A stretch of 64,000 nucleotides of DNA from Amorphophallus konjac (taxonomy: Eukaryota; Streptophyta; Magnoliopsida; Alismatales; Araceae): assembly GCA_022559845.1 (NCBI GenBank), contig CM040128.1, positions 80,043,247-80,107,246 on the forward strand, in the 5' to 3' direction. The notes below the pieces were generated by a model. The model saw only the letters and a program-made list of their open reading frames with translations, was not told where the DNA came from and ran no database searches. The position numbers and the translations under genes are program-made. Within the stretch, counting starts at the first letter, position 1. Each line of letters starts with the position of its first letter. This document shows, in pieces, positions 10,930 to 22,639 of the stretch.

Positions 10930-12330
10930 CGAATTATCAGATAAAATGAAAAGCTCTGTATAGACTTATAGTGAGGCATGCAGTGTATAGACTTAAAGGA
11001 ACACTCACGAGTGTATAGACTTAGAGTGAAGCATGCAATGTATAAACTTTACGAAATGCATGCTACAGTGCCGATGTGTAGACTTGAATATCATTCAACA
11101 GCCAATGTGAAGACTTCCCGATGTATAGACTTTCAAGATGAAAGGCTGTATAGACTTAAGATTCCACTGTGGATGTATAGACTCTGAAGAAATGAGGCGA
11201 TGTGTGGACTTTGAGGTTCAACAGTGGATGTATAGACTTTGAGCTCCTGAAGCAATGTACATACTTCAAAGAAGTTGGCGAGTCAATGTATACACTTGGC
11301 TCTTGAGGAATGTAGACAAGGCAGGCTGTACAGACTTTGAGGACCAACGCCAATGTATTGACTTGGAGACCCAAAGGCAGTGTATAGACTTTAATTCGAA
11401 CGTAGGTAAGTGAGGAGTGTATAGACTTTCACGATATATAGACTTGGTTCCGTGAAAGCTACAGTGAAGGAATGTATAGACTTAACAGTCTCCCTGGCTG
11501 TACAGACTTAACCAAAGCAAAGGTAATCGGATGTACAGACTTTAGAGGATGCAGGCTCTGTATAGACTCTGAGGTCCAAAGGCAATGTATAGACTTTGCC
11601 TTAGAAATGAATGTATAGACTTGAGAGTCTTGAAGCCAATGTACAGACTTTCCACCGACCAATGTATGGACTTTGCAGGCCTAAGACGCTGAATGAGACG
11701 GTGGATGTAACAGTGCAATGTCTAGACTTGAAATCCAATGCAGACAGCTGTACAGACTTGAATGAGACGCTGCATGAGACGATGCAGCTACAGTGATGTA
11801 CAGACTTGTGAATGACTTGCTGGATGCAACGTGAGACGCAAGTTGAGACGATGCAATGTACATACTTAGCCGTTGCAGCCTTAGTCCAATGTACCGACTT
11901 TGCCTTAGACTCTAAATGAGACGGACAGTGTATACACTTAGCCAATGCAATGCACTATATGGACTTCAACTAAGACGGACGATGTACACACTTAGCCAAT
12001 GCAATGCACTGTATGGACATGCTATGTGAGAGCTGCAATGTATGGACTTTAAACAATGCATGAGACGCAAGTTGAGTTGATGCAATGTATAGACATTATG
12101 TGCAGGCGTTGTATAGACTTACGTTCAATAGTAATGTATAGACTTTGCAAACTGAGATGCAAAGTGAGACGATGCTTAACCTGCCCTGACTGTACAGACT
12201 TAATTAATGAAGATAAGACGTAATGAAAGACGGTCGGCTGTATAGACTTTATGCAATGCAAGCTACAGTGAATGAATGTATAGACTTCTTAACAGACACA
12301 TGCAATGTGTATACTTTGAGTGTGTGTGCT
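10930..12330. repeat. U3 motif array, A 5' LTR (about 43 copies)
   Basis: The same TGTATAGACTT family as in the 3' LTR, same orientation, spacing mostly 20-50 bp. Spacers do not match the 3' LTR array copy for copy. Paired GAGACG motifs again occur (11685-11702, 11764-11782, 11830-11850, 12065). Confidence 0.8.
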
Positions 12331-12479
12331 ATGTGTAAACATGTAAGATGCATAGAACACATAGACAATATGATAAAACAATTTCATCAAAGCATAAACA
12401 GTTGCCAATCAATCAAAACAAGGTGTTGCCAATGAAATAAAGCATAAGTCAACATCATCAACACAGAGGGGTCACAACA

Positions 12480-12484
12480 CAGTA
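12480..12484. repeat. Right target-site duplication of element A (CAGTA)
   Basis: Directly follows CACAACA at the LTR end and matches 200-204. Confidence 0.85.
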
Positions 12485-13000
12485 TTCAGATGATTTCATT
12501 AATCATCATCTTAGCAAAGTTAAGCAACCATTCACCAAGTACTTGACGGAGTGATAGATCTTAGGATCCCTCACGCAAGGAATGACATTCCAGATTGGCG
12601 TAGCCAAACCTTCCGGCCACAACTTTTGATATACTTGGTCTAATGATACGTATAAGTCGATTAGATGAAGATGTAAAGTAAATCAAAGGTTACTGTATCA
12701 GAATTAATAGAAATGGAAATCGGCCCTCAAGCATGACAATGCATTTCAAACAAAAATAATCATAGATGCATTTCAAATACATCCAATTTAAATTTCAAAC
12801 TGCAAATGAGTGTGCATATGCGTGGATGCATGCAACACAAATCTGAAAAATATCAACTAATCCAAAGATGCGACAATCACTCAGATAATGCAAAATCAAC
12901 TAAAAAGTAAGAATAATGAGAAGGGGTTTAACTGACCTCATGTGCCTTGATTCCCCCCTTTTATTTTCAATCTTCAAGACACACCTGCAGGGACAGAGTC
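12485..13000 (-). mobile_element. Element C internal non-coding spacer downstream of gag
   Basis: AT-rich sequence without a supported ORF. No protease, integrase or RT is present between the end of gag (13001) and the 3' region at 1-204, so pol is missing from C rather than lying outside the window. It does not share the paired hairpins found in A, B and D. Confidence 0.55.
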
Positions 13001-15293
13001 TTATTTTGCACATTGAGGTACCCAAGAATTCTTAGGTCCTCCGTGATAAGTAACACCTCTTCTAGGTGTATTCCAAGAATTCAGGACATTCAAATTATCA
13101 AATTTGAGCAATTTGCAATCAAACATGAAATGTCCAATTCGAACACAATAATAATAAGAAATAATAGAATTTTTGTTCTTATTATGCACATTAGCATGAG
13201 CATGAATTCTATCTGCATTACCGTAACCTGCCAACCAGCATTCAGAAGCTCGGTGGCCAGGTTTTTCACATTCAAAGCATGCAAAGGTTTTTCTTTTAAA
13301 ACGAAATTCATTTTTAGGGAAGTTTATATGTTTAGAATTAATTCTTTTCCTTTGAGCATGCCAACAGTCCTTGACTGTGTGGCCATGCTTTCCACAATCG
13401 AAGCACACAATGTGCTTCCCTTTAGAACCACAATTGCTTTCGTGGTTCACAGGAAGTTTGTTATAACCAGAATCATTTCTTTTGACAGGGAATTTAACAG
13501 ATTCAAATTTATGTTTCTTTCCCTGAGCTTGCCAACATTTTGCAGTAATGTGGCCTAATCTACCACAATGAAAACAATGAATTCCCTTCTTAAAAGCATG
13601 ATTCCTCTCATAAGAATTCCTAGCATGCGTTGCATTTGCATTTAGATCATCTTGTTCCTTTAGTTTACAATCATGCATAAGATGACCAATTCCATGACAG
13701 TAAAAACACTCAGTCCTTTTATTCTGAGCAGAAAATGATTTCTTAACCTGAGAATTCCTAGCATGAATTCTACCAACATTCAAATCATCCTTCTTCATTA
13801 CAAAACAATCAACCATCTCATGGCCAAACTTTCCACAGTAAAAGCATTCGACATTCTTGACAATAGATTTGTTGGCCTGAACTTTCTTAGCATGCTGATT
13901 GTCATCATTCTTTTTCAATATTTTCCTTTTCTGTTTTGTTTTCTGATTCTCTTGAGTAGCAGCTTGTTTTGAGGAGCAGACAGATGTACTAGTTAAATTA
14001 GAGCTACACACAAAAGTGGTGTAAAGTTTATTCCTCATAGCCTGCTTGATTTGAGAATTACTATCTTTCTTCATGCAGTTATCTGTTGATACAGCATTCT
14101 GCTTCTCTTGATTAGCATGTTCAGACAAAGACTTGTTCAAATCTAAAATCTCATTTTTAAGAGAAGAGATGAGCGGTTCAGAAGTTGTTACTTTTTCATT
14201 AAGCATGGCATTGATGGTTTTGTGACTGTTAATCTCTTCCATCAATGCACTCATCCTCTCATATTCATTTTTACATGTATATTAGAAGCTTATCAGATAT
14301 GGCAGTATTCAGATGCTTCAATTCTTCATTTTCCTTCATCAGCTTTTCATTTTGCACAAGTTCATTTATTAGAATCTGATCGTGTTCATTTATTCCTAGT
14401 TTCATATCTGTTTTGACCTCATCCAGATTCTTTTGGAGTTTTTCATTTTCAACTTTATAGATCTTCAGTTTTTCTGACATAAGACTGTTTTCTCCCTGAA
14501 GTCTTTTTAATTCTTCTTGATTGTCTACAATCTGTCTTTTGTAGATTTCAATTTCAGACTTCAGTTCATTCAATTTTAGATTGACATGATCAAGCTCTTT
14601 TATCAATTTCTCGTTATCCATAGAATTCAAATTTTGATGATTATCAGATGAGTTCAATTTATCCTCCAATTCAGAAATCTTTGAATATAATTCATCATTC
14701 TCATTTTTCATCATAATCATATGTTCCTTTTGCTTGTGAACATCTGCCAAACATGTATCATATGACTGTCACAGTTTTGGACAGATTTCACAAGATAGGT
14801 CAGATTTATCTTGATCAATCTTCTTCCTTAATTTCTTATTCTCACATTTGATTTTCTTATACTTATCAAGCAAATCATCATATATCTCAACTAATTCATC
14901 ATAAGAAAAATCTTCTGATTCAGTGCTTACTTGAGATGCTTTTTCCTCCTGTTGATCAGAGTTGTGATCACCCCGGTTGGCCATCAGGCATTCTTATCCC
15001 TTCTTCTCATGAATAGAAACTACCGCATCCAGGATTTCCTTTCCAGAATCGCATTCGAGAACAAAAGGAAATATGTCAACATTCATTGCAGCTCTCAAAA
15101 TATTAAGAACCATATTATTTTCGCTATCCTTCAATCTGTCCTCATCAGACCACTTAGTATGGTCATGAGGCAGTTTATGTGGGCCGTTTGATACAAGATT
15201 CCATAGATTGGAGCCAATGGAATTCATGTAAGTACATAGGCTGCCTAGCCAGCTGCTAAAGTTAGAACCATTGAAAATAACAGAAAATGCCAT
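13001..15293 (-). pseudogene. Element C gag with multiple zinc knuckles
   Basis: It starts at the ATG at 15293 (MAFSVIFNGSNFSSWL, a copia gag N-terminus). After one in-frame stop (about 14994) it continues with ECLMANRGD, an acidic segment, then a long coiled coil (14750-14271). A frameshift near 14260 leads to a C-terminal domain at 14254-13001. That domain has five intact CX2CX4HX4C knuckles (CFYCGKFGHEMVDC, CFYCHGIGHLMHDC, CFHCGRLGHITAKC, CFDCGKHGHTVKDC, CFECEKPGHRASEC) and a sixth that has lost its first Cys (YYYCVRIGHFMFDC). It ends GPKNSWVPQ, the usual copia gag/protease border. The UBN2 core between N-terminus and ECLMA is deleted. Nucleic-acid binding is the expected role. Confidence 0.85.
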
Positions 15294-15558
15294 TGAAAAA
15301 CCAACTGAATAAGTTCAGATCTAAAAACCTGAAAACAAGGTGACAACTACACTGAACTTAGAATAGCAAAGCACCGAAATGGACTAATCAGTACCTTCTG
15401 CAGATCGTTGGATCTGGAAGTCAGAGACCGGTTCTAGTACAGTTCAAGCACAGACCAGACAGTAAACTCAGCAAAATCAAAGATGTACCTAAAACTAGTA
15501 TAGCACCAAAAATGGCAGGATCCACTGCAGATCGTTGGATCTGGGCATTCAGAGACCC

Positions 15559-15570
15559 GCTCTGATACCA
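15559..15570 (-). other. Primer-binding site of element C
   Basis: The - strand reads TGGTATCAGAGC exactly, two bases from the LTR edge at 15573. Confidence 0.93.
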
Positions 15571-16432
15571 ATTGTTGAGTATATAGGATGGTGCAAACCG
15601 GATTCAGAGGGGGGGGTGAATGAATCCCCTTTAAAATATTTGCCCAATTAAAACTGTACTTATAAAATCTTATGGAATTAAACTCTATGGTTCAGTAATA
15701 CGGTTGTTCTAATACGATTCACACTCAAACACTTAACATGCACAACCAGCTGGAACACTTAACCACTTAGTAAATTCAGTGAGATCTAAATAGATTAGAT
15801 GTAATGATCCTACACATACATCTATCGAATTAAGGAGCAAGCAATCAAACCACGAAGACAAGGAGTTTTAGAAGGTTCGGTCTGCTACCACAGACCTACG
15901 TCCATCCCCCACTCAAACCAGAGTGAGGCTTCCTGCTGCCTAACAGCTTGAACCGCTTAGCATCACAACTTCCTTACATCCGCTAAGCATCACAGCTTGC
16001 TGACCCGCTCAGCATCACAGCTTGCTTCCACTGACACATAGCTTGATGAAATAAGAAATGAAACGAAACAAAGGATAAAGACACATCACCGGAAAGCTGA
16101 AAATGAAAGTAGATAAAATGTAGCTCTTGCAGGATCAGACTGGCTTGGATATGATCCAAGGACCAGTTGAACAGATCTTCAATCTCTTCTCTCGATCTCA
16201 CTTTCTCTCAATCTCTTTTCTCGATCTCACGATCTCCCTCTTCCTCTTCTTTTCTTTCTCTTACTATCTCACTTTCCTCTCTCACCGCAGACTCTTCTTC
16301 CTTCCTCGAATTCTAGCTCTTCTGCTCTCAAGATCTTCTCTCTCAGCACAGCCTCTTCAAGCCTCTCCAAATACCTTCTCAGCTCTCTCTAAATCTTCTA
16401 TTCTGTATATACGTCTTCTGAGCGAACAGCCA

Positions 16433-16618
16433 CTTTATATAGAGGCTTCTGAGAGATGGGTGCGTGGAAACCACGTTTCCCGCCCAATGAATTCGAAAAG
16501 CAACGCTCCTTTGGGGTCCACGTGTCATACTGTGAGAGTTTGCTGTCCACGTGCCCAATCATTAGTTCCTGGGATCTCGAGCCCATCAGAAAATACCTGG
16601 AGCACGTGCTTCACTTAG
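16433..16618 (-). promoter_or_regulatory. LTR promoter of element C
   Basis: CTATATAAAG (- strand, 16442-16433) is preceded by TTTCCCGCC (16476-16484 on +) and three CACGTG boxes at 16519-16524, 16548-16553 and 16613-16618. The order matches A, B and D. Confidence 0.6.
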
Positions 16619-16639
16619 ACATTTGCGAGCAAAAGATAT

Positions 16640-18545
16640 ACCGTGCTTAAGTCCCTACAAAGAGAAAACACTAAGTCAATACTGTATGGTCAAAGTCAAC
16701 GTCAATATGCCCAGACCATAGAATGCTTAGTGTTAAGCTAGCATTGACCTAATATAGTCTACTGTCAAATAAGGAATCGAGCATTGACCGATTATGCACA
16801 CTGAATGAAATACACATCAGCCTAAGTTACTGTGCATAACATAAAAGTGGAAACATGCATCGACCCTAGACAGTTCAGATATGCGAGCAAAATAAGCTAG
16901 CCTCGACCTGTGTCACTGTTCATATCATAGAGGAATGCAAACATGCATTGACCTGAGATATGTCAGGTATGCATCACGCAAGACTGACCTCAACCTAAGT
17001 TACTGTGCATAACATAGAAGAATGAAAACATGCATTGACTTGAGATATGCACGCACGCAAGATTGACCTCGACCTGAGTTACTGTGCATAATATGGAAAC
17101 ATGCATCGACCCTAGTGTGCACAAGGTGCAACTAGCATCGACCTCCGTCATGCTCAGGTGCAACTAGCACCGACCTTACTCATGCGTAGGTGCAACTAGC
17201 ACCGACCTCAATTATGCACAAGGTGCAACTAGCACCGACTTCAGTCATGCACAGGCGCAACTAGCACCAACCTTACTCATGCGTAGGTGCAACTAGCACC
17301 GACCCATGATATGCACAGACCCTAGTATGACTGTATGCAAGACTTACATCGACCTTATATGCATGTACCTAGATGTGCACTGACCGGAGCTATAGTGAAA
17401 TGTATGGTCTTTAGTTAAGTTCAATGCAAAAGTGCATCGACCTCTGTTTGGTCTAATGCAACTCACATCGACCTCAGTTGTGAGTTTTATGAAAACTCAC
17501 ATTGACCTCAGTTGCACATTAACCTCAATATGCCTTAGACAAATTTAGCACCGACCTTAACTAACATCGACCTCTATGTGCCTTAGAGAAAACTAGCATA
17601 GACCTGAACAGTAACTTGTACAGACCTTAGCTAACATCGACCTGTGTATGCCTTAGACAAAGCTAGCTCCGACCTGAACTGACATCGACCTCTATGTGCC
17701 TTAGACAAAACTAGCACAGACTTGAACAGTAACTTGTACATACCTTAGCTGACATCGACCTGTGTATGCCTTAGACAAAGCTAGCTCCTACTTGAACAGT
17801 AATTTGAACAGACCTTAACTGACATCGACCTCTGTGAGTGGAGAACATGCACTGACCTTAGTTTATACTAAGTGCAACTAGTACAGACCCTAGTTCGGTT
17901 GGCACCGACCTTAGCATGCACAAGGTGCAATTAGCACAGACCTTATTATGCAGCTAGCACCGACCCTAACATGCACAAGATGAAACTAACACCGACCTGT
18001 GTCATGCCTATAGCCAATATGCACTGACTTCAGTATGCAACATGCACCGACCCTGGCATGCAAGAAATGCAACTATCACCGTCCTGAGTTCTATGCGAAC
18101 ATGATGTGCACAGACCTTGCTTGGCTCAGAACACAACTTGCACCGACCTCTATATGAACATGTGTTGGATATACACTGACCTGCTGCAGTAAAATGCACG
18201 GGCCCTAGGTATAAATGTGCTTGGACTTGTTCATGCATGTGCACAGACTCTAGATGCCATATGCACAGACTTTGACTGCGTGTGCACAGACCTCAGTGTG
18301 CAAAGTGCCATATGTGCACCAAGGTTCTATGCTGGACAACAAGGAATGCACCGACTTTAACTGTGCGGGAAAAAGGCCTGCATTGACCTTTGTGTACGTG
18401 AGACACAAATGTGAACCAACCTATATGCAGTTAAGCTCAAACACGCACTGACTTCTATGCAGTTAGACTCAAATATGCATCGACCTATATGAGAGGTACA
18501 TCGACCTGATAGATGCAATAGCATGATGTGCACTGACCTTTATGC
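16640..18545. repeat. U3 motif array of element C, GCATCGACCT type
   Basis: Roughly 60 degenerate copies of GCAYCGACCT / GCACAGACCT recur, with local sub-repeats such as AGGTGCAACTAGCACCGACC (17150-17310) and CCTTAGACAAA..CTAGC (17540-17790). The motif aligns with the A motif (TGTATAGACTT) but carries family-specific bases, all in the same orientation. It is upstream of the TATA in the transcription sense. Confidence 0.75.
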
Positions 18546-18603
18546 TACAATGCATGGTTATTACCATCAAAAATTAGCACAAAATTAACTATTGCCATCA
18601 ACA

Positions 18604-18813
18604 AAGTATGATCAAAATTTAGCACAATATTAACTATTGCTAGCATCAAAACACATAGAATACGGAGAGTTATTAATCAGAAAAGACATGCATTCTTCCT
18701 ACAAACCTCTCCTCAACCGAGAGAAATTGTCAGTAGATTTTGAATGAAAACTCTAAGGAATTTGAGGGATTGAGGAATGTGTTGGAAAAGAAATAGATAA
18801 AGGTGATGACTTA
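18604..18813. other. Junction zone between element C and element F
   Basis: AT-rich. It includes the second half of a ~37-bp tandem duplication, and nothing else is recognised. The C/F boundary lies somewhere here. Confidence 0.4.
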
Positions 18814-19612
18814 ATGAATGATCAACTTGTGCATGATTATCCTTGTGAGGAGAGTGCTAGAGAGGTGGATGATCTCCGATTAGGGGGAGAGGAAGAGTAT
18901 AATGAACCTCAAATCTTCAATCACATGTCTCTCCCCGAATTTGATAAAATTCTCTTTGAAGATGAGAAGGAAGAAGAAGTGAAGATGGAACAAGAATTGA
19001 ACATTTATTTGAACAATGAAGTTGGGGTTAATGAGGAATTGAATGAATTGAGTGTGCCGCATGATAATTTCAATATGGAGAAAAGGGTAGAGCTTTTGCC
19101 AATTCGTGACCACAATGATTCTTTTGAAATTCTTCCGGTCGATTGATCTAATTTTGCTCTAGCCGAGTTGGCAGATCCCATTGAGGAGCATGTTTCTTTG
19201 ACTCTTGAGATTGATAATCTCCTTGACACTAATCAATTTATGGGAACCCATCACCCTCCAATCTATTCTCACCTCAGTAACATTAATGAAATTCCCAAAA
19301 TTGAGGTGGAAAATAATTTTTTAGAAGACGATAACAAGGTCTGCATCATTCCATTCACACCTTTCACATACCTTCAGGAGAATATTTTATAATTGATGAC
19401 ATGATTTTTACCAATGTTCCTCCTCTATTCTCTGATCGGGGTGGTCCTTTTGAGATGTCTCCACCCCGATATATGCTTTGCCCTTATACTCACTAGTTAC
19501 AGTTGTATCTCTCAGGGCATGAAAAAGAAATTTTTGACAAGGATAAAATTCTTTGGTGGCTCATTTTAAAATCAACTCGTTGGTTATAGAGCTTACATGC
19601 GTCTGGCTGAAG
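18814..19612 (+). pseudogene. Acidic ORF near the 3' end of gypsy element F, unknown function
   Basis: Open from 18814 to a TGA at 19144-19146, then open in the same frame to TAA at 19390-19392. A one-base frame change continues coding-like sequence to about 19612 with one further stop. The product is strongly acidic (runs of Glu and Asp around residues 30-70) and has no domain I recognise. Its position just upstream of the 3' non-coding region, polypurine tract and LTR is that of a third ORF in non-chromoviral gypsy elements. I assign no function. Confidence 0.5.
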
Positions 19613-19614
19613 AC

Positions 19615-19705
19615 ATTAAACTTAACGCTTCCTAGGAGGCAACCCACAGTTTTCGTGATTTCCGTGTGCTAATAAATGGCTTCTTGGGAGGCAACCCAAG
19701 TTTGT
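19615..19705 (+). repeat. GGAGGCAACCC duplicated motif of gypsy 3' region
   Basis: TAGGAGGCAACCCAC and TGGGAGGCAACCCAAG occur about 60 bp apart, each after a short CGCTTCCT/GGCTTCTT lead. From memory, this phrase is frequent in the pol-3'LTR region of plant Athila/Tat-type gypsy elements; it supports the assignment of F. Confidence 0.6.
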
Positions 19706-20867
19706 ATTGTGGTTTTATTTTTATTTTGTAGGTATGAATAAAGAATCAGTTGGGGGGAGAGATCAGATTGCTTGCACCTATGCCTCGCCTTTAAAAGCCA
19801 TGCACTGCCTTTCATTCAAGCAAGGATGCCCGTCGAAGCTCACTTCCGTCAGGTTGTCCCGTTCCTTCACATATTTCATGTCTACATTGTTCTAGTATTC
19901 CATATTATTCATGTCATTGAGACAATGTCATTTAAGTTGTGGGGACGGAAATCATATTGCACATGTTGTATTCATATACAACTCATTTAGTCAAAATAAA
20001 AAAAATAAAAAATAACCCATTTTGAGTTTCATGATTCATGATTCCATTGAAAGTAATTCTGGAATAGAAAAGACTGGGAGAAGGATGATGGAAAATTTAT
20101 TTAATCTAGCCATGGAAAACTGATCTAAGAATCTCTTTAAAGTTCATGTGCACTTTAGAAAAATGAAAATCATGTTGCACGATAATGAAACAAGTAGGAC
20201 AAGTCTTCTATTACTTTGGGTATGTTGCTTAATATTCTGCACTTCTTAAAAGAGAGATTTTTTATAAGCTTTCTGCCAAGTTATCTATCAAAATTAGTGC
20301 AAAAGCACAATTGAAAAAAAATTGAAAAAAGGTACCATGAAAAATGTCCCAAATCTTAGTAACCGGGCCTACTTCACCTAAGACGTGTTGAGATTCGCGT
20401 CAAAAGGAAAAGAGAACCTTGATCTGTAAAATCGAGTCTGCTTTGAGGTTCGTGTTAAACAGTGAATGGTAGTGCAGCATCATATGTGTAGAAAAAAATA
20501 AAAAGATCCCTAAGGGACGAAGCAATAAGACAGACAAAAGGCTAATGTGCTTAATGCTCTGATTAAGAGGTGCAGGGTTGAAAGCACTTATTTGGAATAA
20601 CAAATGGGAGATGTAATTATCTACGCTGTGGATTTAGTATTTACACATGCACAAGTGTTATTGAACTTTGAGTTGAATTCTTGATCATGTACCTTAATTT
20701 CCAAATCTAAGGCTAGTGTGCGTTAATGCTTCCGGATTCCTAATCTTTGGTTATTTCTGTGAAGGAAAAGTTAGATATGATGGTATGAACTTTACAAACT
20801 CTTGTTGGTCCTAAATTTTTAATTGTTTACATTACTAAGGGACTAGCAATGAGTAAGTTGGGGGGTG
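19706..20867 (+). other. Non-coding 3' region of element F with polypurine tracts
   Basis: No supported ORF. Purine tracts GTTGGGGGGAGAGA (about 19749) and AAGTTGGGGGGTG (20855-20867) are seen; the second touches the LTR start and is the likely plus-strand primer. A-rich runs lie at 19990-20010 and 20310-20330. Confidence 0.65.
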
Positions 20868-22639
20868 TGATAAGTGTACATTTATACATGTTAATTAATG
20901 TTATATCACACTTTTACGAGCTTTAATATGCATCATTATGCATTTATCACACTTAATCATAATCTAGAGTAAAATATTTAGTTTTATGGAATTAAGTAAT
21001 TTTAATGAATAAATTTGCTCATTTTGTAGGCACAAAGAAGAAGCCAAAGTCCATTAAGGTTAAAAAAAAGAAAAAAAATAAAAAAAAGAAACAAATGATT
21101 ATTCAATATATATATATATATTCATATATGATATATGTATGTATATAATATAATATAATTGCATGCATGGCGGGCTTCATCGGCCAAGTAGCACACGCGG
21201 CGAATGGCAGAGGCGGCTTCTCCACGAAGGTAGGCGGTTCACGTGATGGGCACGGGCGACGAGAACGCCAAGAGAGGGGGGGGGGGGGCACGGTCAACGC
21301 TAGAGGGCTGCTTCGTGGGCTTCTCTCCACGCGGCGCGTCGGCAGGCGGAGAGGCCAAGGGGTGGCACGGACGACGAGAAGGTGGCGTCGGCGGGCTTCA
21401 CCCTGGCATGCGCGAACAAGCAAGTTCCACGTGGGCGGTCGACGTAGAGGCTTCACGCAGGCTTCGTCGGCCAAGGAGGAGAGAGGACGAGTCAACGACA
21501 GCGGGCACCGTGCTTCACGCACGCGGAAGAGAGAGAAGAGGAGAGAGAGAGAGAGCACCGTGGGTCAACACGGGAGAGCGGGGGCGGCTGCGGCTCCTTT
21601 TCGGCCGAGCCATCTTTCACATGGGCGTATTTTATCTCTAAGAGCCCAAGCAGCCACTCCTTCAAACGTGACCAAAGTCTTAAAAAGCTGCCATTCACAT
21701 GGAAAAAGAGAGAAAGGGGAGATGCAATGCGACTTCTTCACGTGGAGAGAGGAGAAAGAAAGATGGTGGGCTTTGATTTTCAAAGAACGTGGGCCGGGGT
21801 GTTCACATGGAATCAAAAGGGGTTGGCTTGAAGCCTATATAAAGGAGGGCATGGGGGCCTTTCTCAGGGGCTCTTCCTCTCTCTTGTTACGTAGATAGTT
21901 CCTCTCTCCCTCTCTTAAGATGCACATACGTAGATTTCTCCCCCTTCACTTCTCATTTCTATAGTTAGGCTCTCTCTCTAGTTAGTGTTTTATTATTTTT
22001 ATAATTTTCATTCACTTGTAAGTGTGTTTTAATTCATGTTTAATTTCAGTTGTGTTGTTATTTTCAGTCTTATTTAGTACAATCTTCCCTTATTCTCTTC
22101 CATCTATCTCCCTCTCTTCATATTCTTCACACATGCTTATGGCGGAGTTGCTTCTCTCGGTGCTCTCACGACGGCGTTCTACACCAAAGCAGGGTGGCGA
22201 TCAAAGGCTCGGCACGGCGTGGACGGCGCCAATCTTCCAATCCTCAGCTCATTTCTTCCCTTATTCTTTTAATTTCAAGTTGCATTTTTAATTTTCATAG
22301 TTGTACTTTTTATTTTCAAAGCAATAAAATTTATGTTGGCAATCTATCTCTTCCAAATTTCTCTTCTTAACCCATCTCAATTTCCTTAGTTAAATTTATT
22401 TCCATGCATGTTAATTTTCTATTTTTGTACAAACGCACTCCAAATAAATGATTCAATTTCAAATATAAGAATTTTTCATCTCATGCTTAATTGAAACTAT
22501 TTCCTCCTCGTGGGATCGACCTACTATTCACCGCTTTACTTGAATTTTCAAAGCTATTTAAGTGAGTGAGTGCGGTTATGTAAATTTTAAAATTGTGTGT
22601 GGCACGGTATTTTTAACGACGAGTGTTCGAGTCCATCAA
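20868..22639 (+). repeat. 3' LTR of gypsy element F
   Basis: Starts TGATAAGTGTACATT right after the polypurine tract (a start at 20866 is also possible). It holds a TATA box CTATATAAAG at 21835-21844 and ends about GAGTCCATCA (22639). U3 contains an AT microsatellite (21106-21160) followed by an abrupt GC-rich island (21165-21640). The region after the TATA is CT-rich leader. No 5' partner is in the window. Clade is probably Athila/Tat, judged from the 3' region. Confidence 0.65.
21835..21844 (+). promoter_or_regulatory. TATA box of F LTR
   Basis: CTATATAAAG, followed about 30-60 bp later by a CT-rich leader typical of LTR transcripts. Confidence 0.55.

Larger units (their letters stand above)
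205..12479 (-). mobile_element. Copia element A, Sirevirus-type, complete but decayed
   Basis: A 12,275-bp Ty1/copia element transcribed leftward. In transcription order it has the 5' LTR (9956-12479), PBS (9942-9953), gag (9896-7451), protease (7450-7034), integrase and RT-RNase H (7033-4472), a non-coding 3' region (4471-2890) and the 3' LTR (205-2889). Both LTRs begin TGTTG and end CACAACA on the + strand, and CAGTA flanks both ends. The gene order IN before RT is diagnostic of copia. RT and RNase H sequence, long U3 repeats and multiple polypurine boxes fit the SIRE lineage. It is inserted in element C. Oddly, the two LTRs are strongly diverged although pol has few stop codons. Confidence 0.9.
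9956..12479 (-). repeat. 5' LTR of element A
   Basis: A 2,524-bp LTR from TGTTGAGTTAG to GGGGTCACAACA, followed by CAGTA. It has the same layout as the 3' LTR (motif array, G-box, TATA, CT-rich leader, hairpin block, GAGGGGGGTAAATAGATC block) but is clearly diverged from it along most of its length, including both ends. Confidence 0.87.
15573..18603 (-). repeat. 5' LTR of element C (right edge approximate)
   Basis: Begins TGTTGAGTATATAGG next to the PBS. Leader, promoter and U3 array follow the same order as in A. The right edge is uncertain. CATCAACA at 18603 is the best CA end, but a ~37-bp tandem duplication (18568-18656) allows an end as late as about 18656. Length is about 3.0 kb. C probably inserted in element F. 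Confidence 0.7.

Noticed and set aside
21167..21898. 243-codon Arg/Gly-rich open frame in the F LTR
   Set aside because: Low-complexity GC-rich sequence inside an LTR, equally open on the other strand (21103-21558), and it overlaps the TATA box.
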